DNA of 64,000 bases from Magnetaquicoccus sp039908525. GTDB taxonomy: Bacteria; Pseudomonadota; Magnetococcia; Magnetococcales; Magnetaquicoccaceae. Position numbers and translations under genes: made by a program. Positions 55,173 to 63,974 of this stretch are shown here, in pieces. How positions within the stretch are numbered: position 1 is the first letter of the stretch; every line of letters begins with the position of its first letter. The stretch is taken from the NCBI GenBank assembly GCA_039908525.1, contig JAMOAY010000002.1, positions 186,001-250,000 on the forward strand, given 5' to 3'. A model generated the notes under the pieces. The model did no database searches. It was not told where the DNA came from and saw nothing but the letters and a program-made list of their open reading frames with translations.

Positions 55173-56732
55173 ATGGTTGCTGTGGAAACAACCCCTCGTT
55201 TGCTGGATGTCATTGAGCGTCTGGATGCCACCGACGATACCGCCGCCTTCATCCAGTTCGTACAAAACGGCGCCCATGATCCCAATGATCTGGTGTTTGC
55301 CGTCTACCACTTGCTGACCCGCTTGCGCTTTCGCTCGGCCTACATTCTGGCCTCGTTTCTGACGGAACGGGGGATCCAGAACCCCTTTCTTTCCATTGCC
55401 CTCTGCATCGGGGCACTGATCATCCACAACCCGGCCCATGAGACATATGGCCTAGAGCACCTGGCGGCACAGGCAGACCAACTGCTGGCCGAGCAACCGG
55501 CCATCCATGCCCATATCCATGCCGAAATCATGGACCCCGCCATGCGGCATCTGCTGGCCATCGCCATTGCCCACTCGGATCAGACACGCATATTGCAACT
55601 TCTGGAGATCCTGAAGGCTTTTGTTCCCCGTTTCCGTGGCATATTCGACTGGAACGCCCCTGTCCCGGAGTTTTCGTTGGCGGATATGCAGCACCGGGGT
55701 CGGCAGCAGGCCCCCCGATTGATCCGCTACCCGTCGCCACCGGCGGGCCGTCCCCAACCGCGACGGGTAACGGTGGTCTTGCGGGAGTTCATCTTCCCGG
55801 ATAAATCGTGGTCGCGCCCCTTCGATGTCGGGCCGCGGATTGTGGCCGCCATGAACCGCTACGGGTGGCAGACGGTGTTTTATCCCCTCAAAGGCAACGA
55901 CCTGGTCGCCGAGGCGTTGGAGATCGTCGCCCTCTGCCGCCAGCAGCAGACGGAACTTCTGGTATTGGACGACGATATCCTGATCAAGGCGATGCCCCTG
56001 CGCAGCGATCTGATTGCCCGCCTGCGGCAGGCGCTGCCGGCCTTGAAAATCGTTGGTTTCCTGGCCGATGCCTGGGAACCGGAGGCCGACCTGCTGCGCG
56101 AGAGCGCCTCCCTCATCGAGCGCATATGGAGCCTGGACGCCCCCTCCCGCCCCCTTTGGGAGGAGCCGGAGTTGGCCCCCAAAATGTTGCATCTGCCCAT
56201 CCCGTTCCAGACAGGAAATTATCGCACCCCGCAAACCCCTCTCAGCGGACAGGCCCATTTTTCCGGCAGCATATCGGGCTTCAATTGGCACCGTGCCTTT
56301 TGGGTACCCGCCTTTGAACGGGCCCGACTGCCCATCAAGGTCGCCATTGCCAGCCATCAAACAGACGGCTTGTCAGCGCTGGAGAGCTACTCGGTCTACA
56401 TGCGCACCCTGGCCGAGGCCACCTGTTGCATCAGCTTGGCGATGCGCCCCAATCATCATTGCATCGTCACTTCCCGCAGTTTTGAGACCATCCACAGCGG
56501 TTCGCTGCTGATCCAGGAGACCAGCGAGGATATGTACCGTTATTTTATCCCGGGTGAGCACTATCTGGAGTTCTCCACCCTGCCCGAACTGGCGGCCGTG
56601 TTGCGGTTTGTGCAGGAGCATCCGGCAGAGGCCGAAGCGATACGCCGGCGAGGCAACGCCTTCATCTGGGAGTGGTACGGCGATGAAAAACTCATCGGCT
56701 ACCTGGACCAGGCGCTTTTTTCCCCGGCTTGA
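55173..56732 (+). CDS. CgeB-like glycosyltransferase family protein
   Basis: 519 residues. The N-terminal 150 residues are helical and of unknown role. A GT-B-like part follows (RRVTVVLREFIFPDKSW...ELLVLDDDILIKAM...IVGFLADAWEPEADLL). The C-terminal domain, SRSFETIHSGSLLIQE...YFIPGEHYLEFSTLPELAAVLRFV, matches the CgeB-type glycosyltransferase end (Glyco_trans_1_2), where a Glu in the FE motif contacts the nucleotide sugar. The acceptor is unknown. The ATG follows GGGAG by only about three bases; GTG 55182 is an alternative start. First gene of a rightward run of glycan genes. Confidence 0.75.
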   Translation: MVAVETTPRLLDVIERLDATDDTAAFIQFVQNGAHDPNDLVFAVYHLLTRLRFRSAYILASFLTERGIQNPFLSIALCIGALIIHNPAHETYGLEHLAAQADQLLAEQPAIHAHIHAEIMDPAMRHLLAIAIAHSDQTRILQLLEILKAFVPRFRGIFDWNAPVPEFSLADMQHRGRQQAPRLIRYPSPPAGRPQPRRVTVVLREFIFPDKSWSRPFDVGPRIVAAMNRYGWQTVFYPLKGNDLVAEALEIVALCRQQQTELLVLDDDILIKAMPLRSDLIARLRQALPALKIVGFLADAWEPEADLLRESASLIERIWSLDAPSRPLWEEPELAPKMLHLPIPFQTGNYRTPQTPLSGQAHFSGSISGFNWHRAFWVPAFERARLPIKVAIASHQTDGLSALESYSVYMRTLAEATCCISLAMRPNHHCIVTSRSFETIHSGSLLIQETSEDMYRYFIPGEHYLEFSTLPELAAVLRFVQEHPAEAEAIRRRGNAFIWEWYGDEKLIGYLDQALFSPA

Positions 56733-56758
56733 TCCTGGGTAGACGCGAGGGATTCAAG

Positions 56759-57979
56759 ATGACACGGCAAGCCGTCATCCTGGCCGGCGGACAGGGAACC
56801 CGGCTCGGCGCATTGACCCGGCAACTGCCCAAACCTTTGCTGCCGGTCGGGGGGAGCCCCTTTTTGGACTACCTGGTCTGGAACCTCTCCCGGCAGGGCG
56901 TGGACGATATCCTGATCTCTTGTGGCCATCTGGGGGAGCAGATTGCTGCCCATTTCAGCGACTGGCGGCACGACAGGACGCGCATTCGCACCTTCATTGA
57001 GCCGGAACCCCTCGGCACGGGGGGCGCCTTGCGTTTCCTGAGGGGGGAGTTGCAGGATCATTTTCTGTTGCTGAACGGTGATTCCCTGTTCGACATCAAC
57101 TACCTGGATCTGGCCATCGATGCCCCGATCCTCTCCGCAGTCATGGGCGTGCGCCTGGTGGACAATGCTGCGCGCTATGGACGGGTCGAGCTGCAGGAGG
57201 GGAGAGTCGTCCGTTTCCTGGAAAAAGATCCCGCGCCCCAACCTGGTCTGATCAATGCGGGGGTCTGCTGGATGGACAGCCACCTGCTGGAGCGGTTGCC
57301 CGAGGGGGTCTCGGCACTGGAAAAAGCGTTGTTCCCCCATTTGGCGGCCGAGGGGGGTCTGTTTGGCAAACGCTACGAGGGTTATTTTATCGACATGGGC
57401 ATCCCGGAGGATCTGCAGCGTGCCGAGCAGGAGCTGCCCGTCTGGCGCCGCAAACCGGCCATCTTTTTCGACCGGGATGGGGTGATCAACCAGGATCATG
57501 GCTACGTCTGCAGCCCGGAGCGGTTTGCATGGGTGACCGGTGCACCGCAAGCCATCCGTTGGTGCAATGACCATGGTTATCTCGTCATCGTCGTCACCAA
57601 CCAGTCGGGCATTGCCCGTGGCTACTATGATACGGCCCAGTTTCAGAGCTTGACGGCGTGGATTCAAAGCGAACTGGCCGCCTTCGGCGCCCACATCGAT
57701 GCCACCTACCACTGTCCCCACCATCCCGATGCCGGCGAAGCGGGTGCAGCGTGTCGCTGTCGCAAGCCCAACCCCGGCATGCTGGAACAGGCCATGGCCG
57801 AATGGCAGATTGACGGATCGCGCAGCCTGCTGATCGGGGACAACCTGACCGATGTGGAGGCGGCTCGGAGGGCGGGGATTCCCGGCTTTCTCTTTCCTGG
57901 AGAAGGGTTGGATCATTTTTTGCTTGGCTGTTTTGACACCCTGCACTCTCGTGCAGAAAATCCTGGAGAATCTGTATAG
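56759..57979 (+). CDS. Heptose-1-P nucleotidyltransferase fused to GmhB phosphatase
   Basis: 406-residue fusion. Residues 1-235 are a sugar-phosphate nucleotidyltransferase of the HddC type (ILAGGQGTRLGALTRQLPKPLLPVGG, GTGGALRF, NGDSLFDINY). Residues 240-395 are a HAD phosphatase of the GmhB type (FFDRDGVINQDHGYV, VTNQSGIARGYY, the zinc loop CPHHPD...CRCRKPNPGML, GDNLTDVEAA). Together they would turn heptose-1,7-bisphosphate into heptose-1-phosphate and then an NDP-heptose. GDP-D-glycero-D-manno-heptose is the likeliest product because of the HddC resemblance. A GAGGGA ribosome binding site precedes ATG 56759. The kinase step (HddA) is not encoded in the window. Confidence 0.88.
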   Translation: MTRQAVILAGGQGTRLGALTRQLPKPLLPVGGSPFLDYLVWNLSRQGVDDILISCGHLGEQIAAHFSDWRHDRTRIRTFIEPEPLGTGGALRFLRGELQDHFLLLNGDSLFDINYLDLAIDAPILSAVMGVRLVDNAARYGRVELQEGRVVRFLEKDPAPQPGLINAGVCWMDSHLLERLPEGVSALEKALFPHLAAEGGLFGKRYEGYFIDMGIPEDLQRAEQELPVWRRKPAIFFDRDGVINQDHGYVCSPERFAWVTGAPQAIRWCNDHGYLVIVVTNQSGIARGYYDTAQFQSLTAWIQSELAAFGAHIDATYHCPHHPDAGEAGAACRCRKPNPGMLEQAMAEWQIDGSRSLLIGDNLTDVEAARRAGIPGFLFPGEGLDHFLLGCFDTLHSRAENPGESV

Positions 57980-57990
57980 AGGCAATCAAT

Positions 57991-60075
57991 ATGGTTGACA
58001 TTATAATGGAAAGACATATACAAGTCCAGCTGGTGCAGTTCAACAATGCCTACGGCAATCAGTTGTACCTGCCCTACAGTGTGGGACTGCTGAAATCCTA
58101 TGCGCAGCAGTTCCCGGAGCTGAAGGAGCGTGTCCATTTCAAGCCCTTTCTTTATCAGCGGATCGAAGTTGAGAAGCTGGTGGCTCAGATCGGCCAGGTG
58201 GATCTCCTGGCCTTTTCCTGCGCCATCTGGAACTGGAACCTGAGCATGGAGGTGGCCAAGGCGGTACGGCAACGTTACCCGGACACCTATATCCTGGTGG
58301 GTGGTCCCCATGTTCCGTTCACCTCCGTCATGGGCAGTTTTTTTGAGAAATGGCCCTTCCTTGACATGGCCTGCTCGGGGGAGGGGGAGGTGGCATTTGC
58401 CAATGTTCTGCGCGCCCTGGTTGACGGCCGGACCCCCTCTGGCATTCCGGGCATCTCCTTTCATGAGCGCGCCACAGGGCGGACGACCATCACCGAAGCC
58501 GGTCCGCGCATCACCGACCTGGAGACGATCCCCTCTCCCTACCTGAATGGCATTTTTGACGACCTGCTCGCGGGGCAGGACGGCATCAACTGGATGGCCT
58601 TGTGGGAAACCAACCGGGGCTGTCCGTATGCCTGTTCCTTCTGTGAATGGGGAGGTACCGACACCAACAGGGTGGGGCGCTTCACGGAGAGTCGCCTGTT
58701 GGAAGAAATCGAATGGTTCGGAAAGATGAAGATCGATTACCTGTTCGGCTGTGATGCCAATTACGGCATTTTGCGTCGGGACAAGGATCTGGCGGAGGCG
58801 TTGGTGGCGGCCAAAAGGCGGCACGGTTTCCCCGGCAAATTCAGGGTCTGTTTTGCGAAAAACAGTTCGGATCGTGTCATCGACATCGCCACCATCCTGC
58901 ATGAAGAGGGCATGCTCAAGGCCATGGGGCTCAGTTTCCAGAGTCTGCACGAGCCGACGCTCGCGGCCATCCGCCGGGAGAATATCGGTCTGGCGTTCTA
59001 CAAAAAACTGCAGGAGCGGTGCACAAAAAGCAACATCAAGACCTACTCCGAGCTGGTCATGGTCCTGCCCCATGAAACATATGACTCCTACGTCGACGGC
59101 ATTGACAAACTGATCGACAATGGGCAACACTCCGGCCTCAATATTTACAACTGCACCGTCCTGCCGAGCTCGGAGGTCGGCTCGGTGGAGTATCAGAAAA
59201 AACATGGTTTGACGATCGTCGAGATCCCCATCTTTCAGGAGCACTCTGCGCGTCGCACGGCTGCGGATGCAGTCGTTGAGACGGAATCGATCGTGGTTGC
59301 ATCCAACACGGCCAGCCTTGAGGATTGGCGGGAGATGCATCGTTTCACCTGGGCGGCGCTCTGTTTCCACTATCTGGGCATGCTCCAACATGTGGGCATC
59401 TTCCTGAGAAACCATGAAGGCATCCCGTACAAGGATCTCTACCAGTCGCTCGTCACCTATGGGCGGGCGCGACCGGAGTCGCTGCTCGGCAGAGAGTTGC
59501 AGGCGCTGGATGGGGTGCTTTCCAACGTCCTGAACGGTATCGGTTTCGATCAGTTTGTTCCGGAGTTCGAGCAGATCAGCTGGCCGTACGAGGAGGCGGC
59601 CTTCCTGCGCTTCTCCGAGAACAGGGAACGGTTCTACCATGAAGCCAGAGAGGCGATCGATGCCCTGTTGCAACAAAAAGGCGTATTCATCGACGAACAA
59701 CTGCTTGGACAGCTGTTCTACTACCAGCAGAGTGTTGTGAAACATTACGACGACGATGACAGTCACGAACGATTGATCCGTTTGGACTACAACCTGCCGG
59801 AATACATCCGGGCCAGCAAATGGGGTCAGCCTGTGGATCTGGTGGATGGAGATTTCTGCTACAAGGTCGACATGCAGGCCGGGTGCTGCGGAGACAAGGA
59901 GAGGTTTTCCAGAGAGGTGGTCTGGTACGGTCGCAAGGGTGGGGATTATTGTTATCCGGAGATCCGTGTCCCGCTGAAAGGTGAACAGCGTGTGTTGCAC
60001 GGGGCTGGTCAGCTGATCGGCGCCCTGGCCGCATCGCCTCTCTTTGCCAGCGAAGAGCACCCCGTTCTGGTCTAG
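57991..60075 (+). CDS. B12-binding-domain radical SAM protein
   Basis: 694 residues. Residues about 10-145 are a cobalamin-binding-type Rossmann domain (YGNQLYLPYSVGLLKSYA, VDLLAFSCAIWNWNLSM, ILVGGPHVPFT). The radical SAM core follows, with Cys211, Cys215 and Cys218 in NRGCPYACSFCEWGG. The C-terminal 250 residues match nothing I know. Related enzymes do methylations, epimerisations or deoxygenations on sugars and natural products, so a sugar-modifying role fits the locus, but the substrate is not deducible. ATG 58006 is a possible later start. Confidence 0.85.
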   Translation: MVDIIMERHIQVQLVQFNNAYGNQLYLPYSVGLLKSYAQQFPELKERVHFKPFLYQRIEVEKLVAQIGQVDLLAFSCAIWNWNLSMEVAKAVRQRYPDTYILVGGPHVPFTSVMGSFFEKWPFLDMACSGEGEVAFANVLRALVDGRTPSGIPGISFHERATGRTTITEAGPRITDLETIPSPYLNGIFDDLLAGQDGINWMALWETNRGCPYACSFCEWGGTDTNRVGRFTESRLLEEIEWFGKMKIDYLFGCDANYGILRRDKDLAEALVAAKRRHGFPGKFRVCFAKNSSDRVIDIATILHEEGMLKAMGLSFQSLHEPTLAAIRRENIGLAFYKKLQERCTKSNIKTYSELVMVLPHETYDSYVDGIDKLIDNGQHSGLNIYNCTVLPSSEVGSVEYQKKHGLTIVEIPIFQEHSARRTAADAVVETESIVVASNTASLEDWREMHRFTWAALCFHYLGMLQHVGIFLRNHEGIPYKDLYQSLVTYGRARPESLLGRELQALDGVLSNVLNGIGFDQFVPEFEQISWPYEEAAFLRFSENRERFYHEAREAIDALLQQKGVFIDEQLLGQLFYYQQSVVKHYDDDDSHERLIRLDYNLPEYIRASKWGQPVDLVDGDFCYKVDMQAGCCGDKERFSREVVWYGRKGGDYCYPEIRVPLKGEQRVLHGAGQLIGALAASPLFASEEHPVLV

Positions 60076-60105
60076 GGTCACACACTAACGGTACAGGAGA
60101 GTTAC

Positions 60106-61206
60106 GTGGAACAGTCTCGCAAAAAAAAGGCGCTGATTACCGGCGTGACCGGACAGGATGGAGCCTATCTGGCGGAGTTTTTGCTGCAGAAAGGCTACGC
60201 GGTCCACGGGATCAAACGGCGCGCCTCCCAGTTCAATACCAGCCGCATCGACCATCTCTACCGGGATCCCCACAAAGATCAGACATCCCTGGTGCTCCAC
60301 TACGGGGACATGACGGACAGCACCAACCTGATCCGCATCGTCCAGGATGTCCAACCGGACGAGATTTACAATCTGGCTGCCCAGAGTCATGTGGCGGTTT
60401 CCTTCGAATCCCCGGAATACACGGCCAATGCCGATGCCCTGGGCACGCTGCGCCTGCTGGAGGCACTGCGCATTCTCAAGATGGAAAAGCGGGTGCGATT
60501 CTACCAAGCCTCCACCTCGGAGCTGTTTGGCAAGGTGCAGGAGATCCCCCAGAAAGAGACCACCCCTTTCTATCCCCGTTCTCCCTATGCGGTGGCCAAG
60601 ATGTATGCCTACTGGATCACCGTCAACTATCGCGAAGCCTATGGCATCTACGCCTGCAACGGCATCCTGTTCAACCACGAATCTCCCTTGCGCGGTGAGA
60701 CCTTTGTCACCCGCAAGATCACCAGAGCCCTGGCCCGCATCAAGCTGGGCATGCAGGACGCGCTCTACCTGGGCAATTTGAACGCCCTGCGGGACTGGGG
60801 TCATGCCAAGGATTATGTGGAAATGCAATGGTTGATGTTGCAACAGGAGACGCCGGAAGATTATGTCATCGCCACCGGGCGCCAGTATGCGGTCAGGGAG
60901 TTTGTCAACCTCGCCGCCAGGGAACTGGGTCTGGAGATCCGCTGGGAGGGCAGCGGTCTGGAGGAGAAAGGGTATCTGGCCGACCGGGAACAGCCCGTCG
61001 TGCGGGTGGATCCCCTCTACTTCCGCCCCACGGAGGTGGAGACCCTGCTGGGTGATCCCACCAAGGCACGGCAGAAACTGGGCTGGGTACCCAGGATCAG
61101 CTTTGAGGAGATGGTGACGGAGATGGTCCAGGAAGATCTGAAGCTGGCCGAAAAGGATGCCCTGGTACGCCGCAAAGGGTATCAGGTCTTCAATTTTCAT
61201 GAATAG
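60106..61206 (+). CDS. gmd: GDP-mannose 4,6-dehydratase
   Basis: NADP-dependent SDR converting GDP-mannose (or, in relatives, GDP-heptose) to the 4-keto-6-deoxy sugar. 366 residues from a GTG with a CAGGAGAG ribosome binding site. GVTGQDGAYLAEFLLQKGY, the Arg-rich KRRASQFNTSRIDHLY, NLAAQSHVAVSFE, STSELFGKVQE, and YAVAKMYAYW with Tyr-x3-Lys, then NHESPLRGETFVTRKI, are all classical Gmd. No GDP-fucose synthase (fcl) is beside it. Confidence 0.95.
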   Translation: MEQSRKKKALITGVTGQDGAYLAEFLLQKGYAVHGIKRRASQFNTSRIDHLYRDPHKDQTSLVLHYGDMTDSTNLIRIVQDVQPDEIYNLAAQSHVAVSFESPEYTANADALGTLRLLEALRILKMEKRVRFYQASTSELFGKVQEIPQKETTPFYPRSPYAVAKMYAYWITVNYREAYGIYACNGILFNHESPLRGETFVTRKITRALARIKLGMQDALYLGNLNALRDWGHAKDYVEMQWLMLQQETPEDYVIATGRQYAVREFVNLAARELGLEIRWEGSGLEEKGYLADREQPVVRVDPLYFRPTEVETLLGDPTKARQKLGWVPRISFEEMVTEMVQEDLKLAEKDALVRRKGYQVFNFHE

Positions 61207-61267
61207 CCCATGCTGATTCACACGCGATGTCATCCAAAAACCAGCCGCCGCTCCTGGAGGTGCCTGA

Positions 61268-62044
61268 ATGAATGAAACGTGTCTGAAGATCCGAGCCGAT
61301 ATTCTGTCCATCGCCCATGCGAGTGGGCGGGGCCATATTCCGACCTGTTTCTCCATCGTAGAGTCCCTGTATGCCGTCTACAGCACCATGAACCATCGTC
61401 CGACCGAACCGCAGTGGCCGGGGCGTGATCTGTTCGTGCTCAGCAAGGGGCACGCGGCCCTGGGTTACTACTGCAACCTGGCGGCCTTCGGTTATTTCCC
61501 GGCGGAACAGGTGCGTGCCTTCGGTGATGCGGACTCCCTCTTTGGATGCCATGGAGACCGTTTCAAGGTGCCCGGTGTTGAGGCCTCGACCGGTTCTTTG
61601 GGGCACGGTGTGGGGATCGCGGTGGGCATGGCACTGGCCGGCCAGATCCAGCGGTCCGGACGCCGGGTGATCACCCTGGTGGGCGACGGGGAGGCCAACG
61701 AAGGCACTGTCTGGGAGGCCGTCCTGGTGGCTGTGGATCAAAAGCTGTCCCGTTTCACCCTCTTGTATGACCACAACAACTCCCAGCGCCGCTGTCTGCA
61801 GATCCCCAATCCCGGCGAGCGGTTTCGCGCTTTTGGCTGCGAGGTCACCGAGGTGGATGGGCATGATCTGGCACAACTGACCGATGCCCTGCAGCGCACC
61901 ACGGACAGACCCCACGTGATCGTCGCGAACACCATCAAGGGCTTTGGTTGCCAAACCCTTTGCGATGACGTGTTCGCCTGGCATCGGCGCTCTCCCGATG
62001 CCGCCACCCTGGCCCGGTTGATGGAGGAGTTGCATGCGGGGTAA
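61268..62044 (+). CDS. Transketolase, N-terminal (ThDP-binding) subunit
   Basis: 258 residues, the N-terminal half of a split transketolase. SGRGHIPTCFSIVESLYAVY, LSKGHAALGYYC, GSLGHGVGIAVGMALA, and the ThDP-metal motif GDGEANEGTVWEA...DHNNSQ are present. A GGAGG ribosome binding site is in place. It overlaps the C-terminal subunit gene by 11 bases. Within a glycan locus it could make sedoheptulose-7-phosphate for heptose synthesis or add a two-carbon branch to a sugar. Confidence 0.92.
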   Translation: MNETCLKIRADILSIAHASGRGHIPTCFSIVESLYAVYSTMNHRPTEPQWPGRDLFVLSKGHAALGYYCNLAAFGYFPAEQVRAFGDADSLFGCHGDRFKVPGVEASTGSLGHGVGIAVGMALAGQIQRSGRRVITLVGDGEANEGTVWEAVLVAVDQKLSRFTLLYDHNNSQRRCLQIPNPGERFRAFGCEVTEVDGHDLAQLTDALQRTTDRPHVIVANTIKGFGCQTLCDDVFAWHRRSPDAATLARLMEELHAG

Positions 62045-62918
62045 ATTCAGACAGGTGGTCACCGAACTGGCCGAACAGGACGAACGGATCGTCGTCATCC
62101 TGGGGGATGTCAGCGTCTATCAGTTCAACCAGTTCAGCCAGCGGTGGCCAGAGCGCTTCTACAACATGGGCATCCTGGAGCCAACCCTGGTCAGCGTGTC
62201 GGCCGGTTTGGCGGCGCTGGGGTTGCGACCCTTCGTGCACACCATCGCCCCTTTCCTGACGGAGCGCTGTTATGAACAGATCAAGCTGGATCTCTGTTAC
62301 AACCGCTTTGGCAGCAATCTGGTGACCTGCGGCGCCTCGTTCGATTATGCAGCGGACGGCCCGACCCACCACACCTACACCGACCTGGCCATTTTGCGCC
62401 TGCTCCCCCACATGGAGGTGATGCAGCCCGGTTCGGAGCGGGAGTTGGCCGCCCTCCTGCGCAGCCAGTATGCCAACGGCAATCCCAGTTATTTCCGGCT
62501 GTCCGATTTTCCCCACGACCGGGATACGGGAGAGGTGCGTTTTGGTCAGGGTGCCGTGCTGAAACGAGGCTCCCGCGATCTCACCCTGCTGACCGCTGGG
62601 CCCATTCTGGACAATGTGGCCACCGCCGTTGAGGATCTGGATGTCAATCTGCTCTACTTTCACACCCTCAAACCCATCGATCATGCGCTGATCGCCCAGT
62701 TTGCCCACACCCGCATGCTGGTCATCCACGACGCCTTCGGCCTTCAGGAGGCGGTCAACGAGGTGGCAGGTTTACGGATCTGGCATCATGGACTGACGGA
62801 CCGTTTCTGCGATGGGTACGGCAGCGTGGAGTCGATCCGCCAGCGCCTGGGACTGGATGTGGCCGGCATCCGCGCGCGCGTCCTGGGACTGCTGCAACAG
62901 AAGGAAACCCTCCCGTAA
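62034..62918 (+). CDS. Transketolase, C-terminal (pyrimidine-binding) subunit
   Basis: 294 residues. ILGDVSVYQFNQFSQRWPERFYNMGILEPTLVSVSAGLAALG contains the Glu that activates ThDP. TIAPFLTERCYEQIKLDLCYNR and GASFDYAADGPTHHTYTDLAILR follow, then a C-terminal domain with LLTAGPILDNVATAVEDL. Overlaps its partner by 11 bases, so the two are coupled. Split, dedicated transketolases like this are usual in surface-polysaccharide and antibiotic clusters rather than in central metabolism. Confidence 0.92.
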   Translation: MRGKFRQVVTELAEQDERIVVILGDVSVYQFNQFSQRWPERFYNMGILEPTLVSVSAGLAALGLRPFVHTIAPFLTERCYEQIKLDLCYNRFGSNLVTCGASFDYAADGPTHHTYTDLAILRLLPHMEVMQPGSERELAALLRSQYANGNPSYFRLSDFPHDRDTGEVRFGQGAVLKRGSRDLTLLTAGPILDNVATAVEDLDVNLLYFHTLKPIDHALIAQFAHTRMLVIHDAFGLQEAVNEVAGLRIWHHGLTDRFCDGYGSVESIRQRLGLDVAGIRARVLGLLQQKETLP

Positions 62919-63005
62919 AATGGCCGTTGGCAAAGGTATGTCTGGACGGGGAGCAAACAGAACGCCCTGTCTCCTGTTTTCCATCATGGTATCAAGGGGT
63001 GACGC

Positions 63006-63974
63006 ATGAGCCAACTCATGAAGGCGTATTATGATGCGGTGGTACCGGGCAATGCCACCCTGCAACGCGCACTGGCCCAACTGGCCGGCAGCCGTTGTCT
63101 GATCACCGGCGCCAATGGCATCATCGGCTATGCCCTCTCCCGTTTGCTGGACGGATATGCGACCACCGATCTCCATCTGGCGGTGCGCAACCCCCACTTC
63201 ACCGGACGGGAGATGCTGAGCGAGCGGGTAACCTGCATCGATTATGCCTCCTTGAGTGGAGAGCGGTTTGATCATATCTTCCACTTTGCCTGTCACTCCG
63301 CGCCGCGCACCTTTCTGGCGGAATGGCAGGCGACTGTCCGCCTCAATACCAGCCTGCTGCTCGACCTGTTGGAGGCCACCAACCACAAACTGGTATTTGC
63401 CAGCAGTGTGGAGATCTATGCCGGCTTGCCGAGAGAGGCCACCGAGGAGGATTGGGGTGGCACGACCGCCCCGCAACACCCACGGGGCATTTATATCGAG
63501 TCCAAACGGGTGGGGGAAGCGCTCTGCAAACAATCCGGGCTGGGCAGTGCCTCACGAATCGCCTATGCCGCCGGTCCCTATCCCGGTCCGACAGACTCCA
63601 GAGTGCTGTTTGAATTGATTCGCAAGGGGCGCGCCCGGCAGGCCGTCTCTCTGCTGGACGGTCATCACAGCATCCGGCAGTATCAGTATACGGGAGCCTG
63701 TGCCCTGCGCGCCCTGGTGGCCGGTCTGCTTGGGCGTGAGCCGGTTTACAACAATGCCGGGCCCATTGTCGAAACACTGGAGAGCATCGCGCAAACCATT
63801 GCGGCCAAGCTGGGTGTTCCCTATCTGGCCACCCCGGCCGGACCGGGCGTCGTCGGCGCCCCGAAAAATACCAGCTACTCCATGGATCGCTTTCATGGGG
63901 AGTTTCCGGAGATGCAGGGAATCGACCCCTCTTTCGATCAATTTATTGATTGGGTCGTCCGTGATTGTCCGTAA
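63006..63974 (+). CDS. NAD-dependent epimerase/dehydratase family protein
   Basis: 322-residue extended SDR. Rossmann motif ITGANGIIGYALSRLL near residue 33, HFACHSAPRTF, the catalytic SSVEIYAGLPRE, and YIESKRVGE with Tyr-x3-Lys near residue 163. Later, HHSIRQYQYTGACALRALVAGL resembles the usual RDFxYVxD region. The exact sugar-nucleotide substrate cannot be read from the sequence. Position after gmd and the split transketolase suggests it completes an unusual GDP- or dTDP-sugar. Confidence 0.85.
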   Translation: MSQLMKAYYDAVVPGNATLQRALAQLAGSRCLITGANGIIGYALSRLLDGYATTDLHLAVRNPHFTGREMLSERVTCIDYASLSGERFDHIFHFACHSAPRTFLAEWQATVRLNTSLLLDLLEATNHKLVFASSVEIYAGLPREATEEDWGGTTAPQHPRGIYIESKRVGEALCKQSGLGSASRIAYAAGPYPGPTDSRVLFELIRKGRARQAVSLLDGHHSIRQYQYTGACALRALVAGLLGREPVYNNAGPIVETLESIAQTIAAKLGVPYLATPAGPGVVGAPKNTSYSMDRFHGEFPEMQGIDPSFDQFIDWVVRDCP

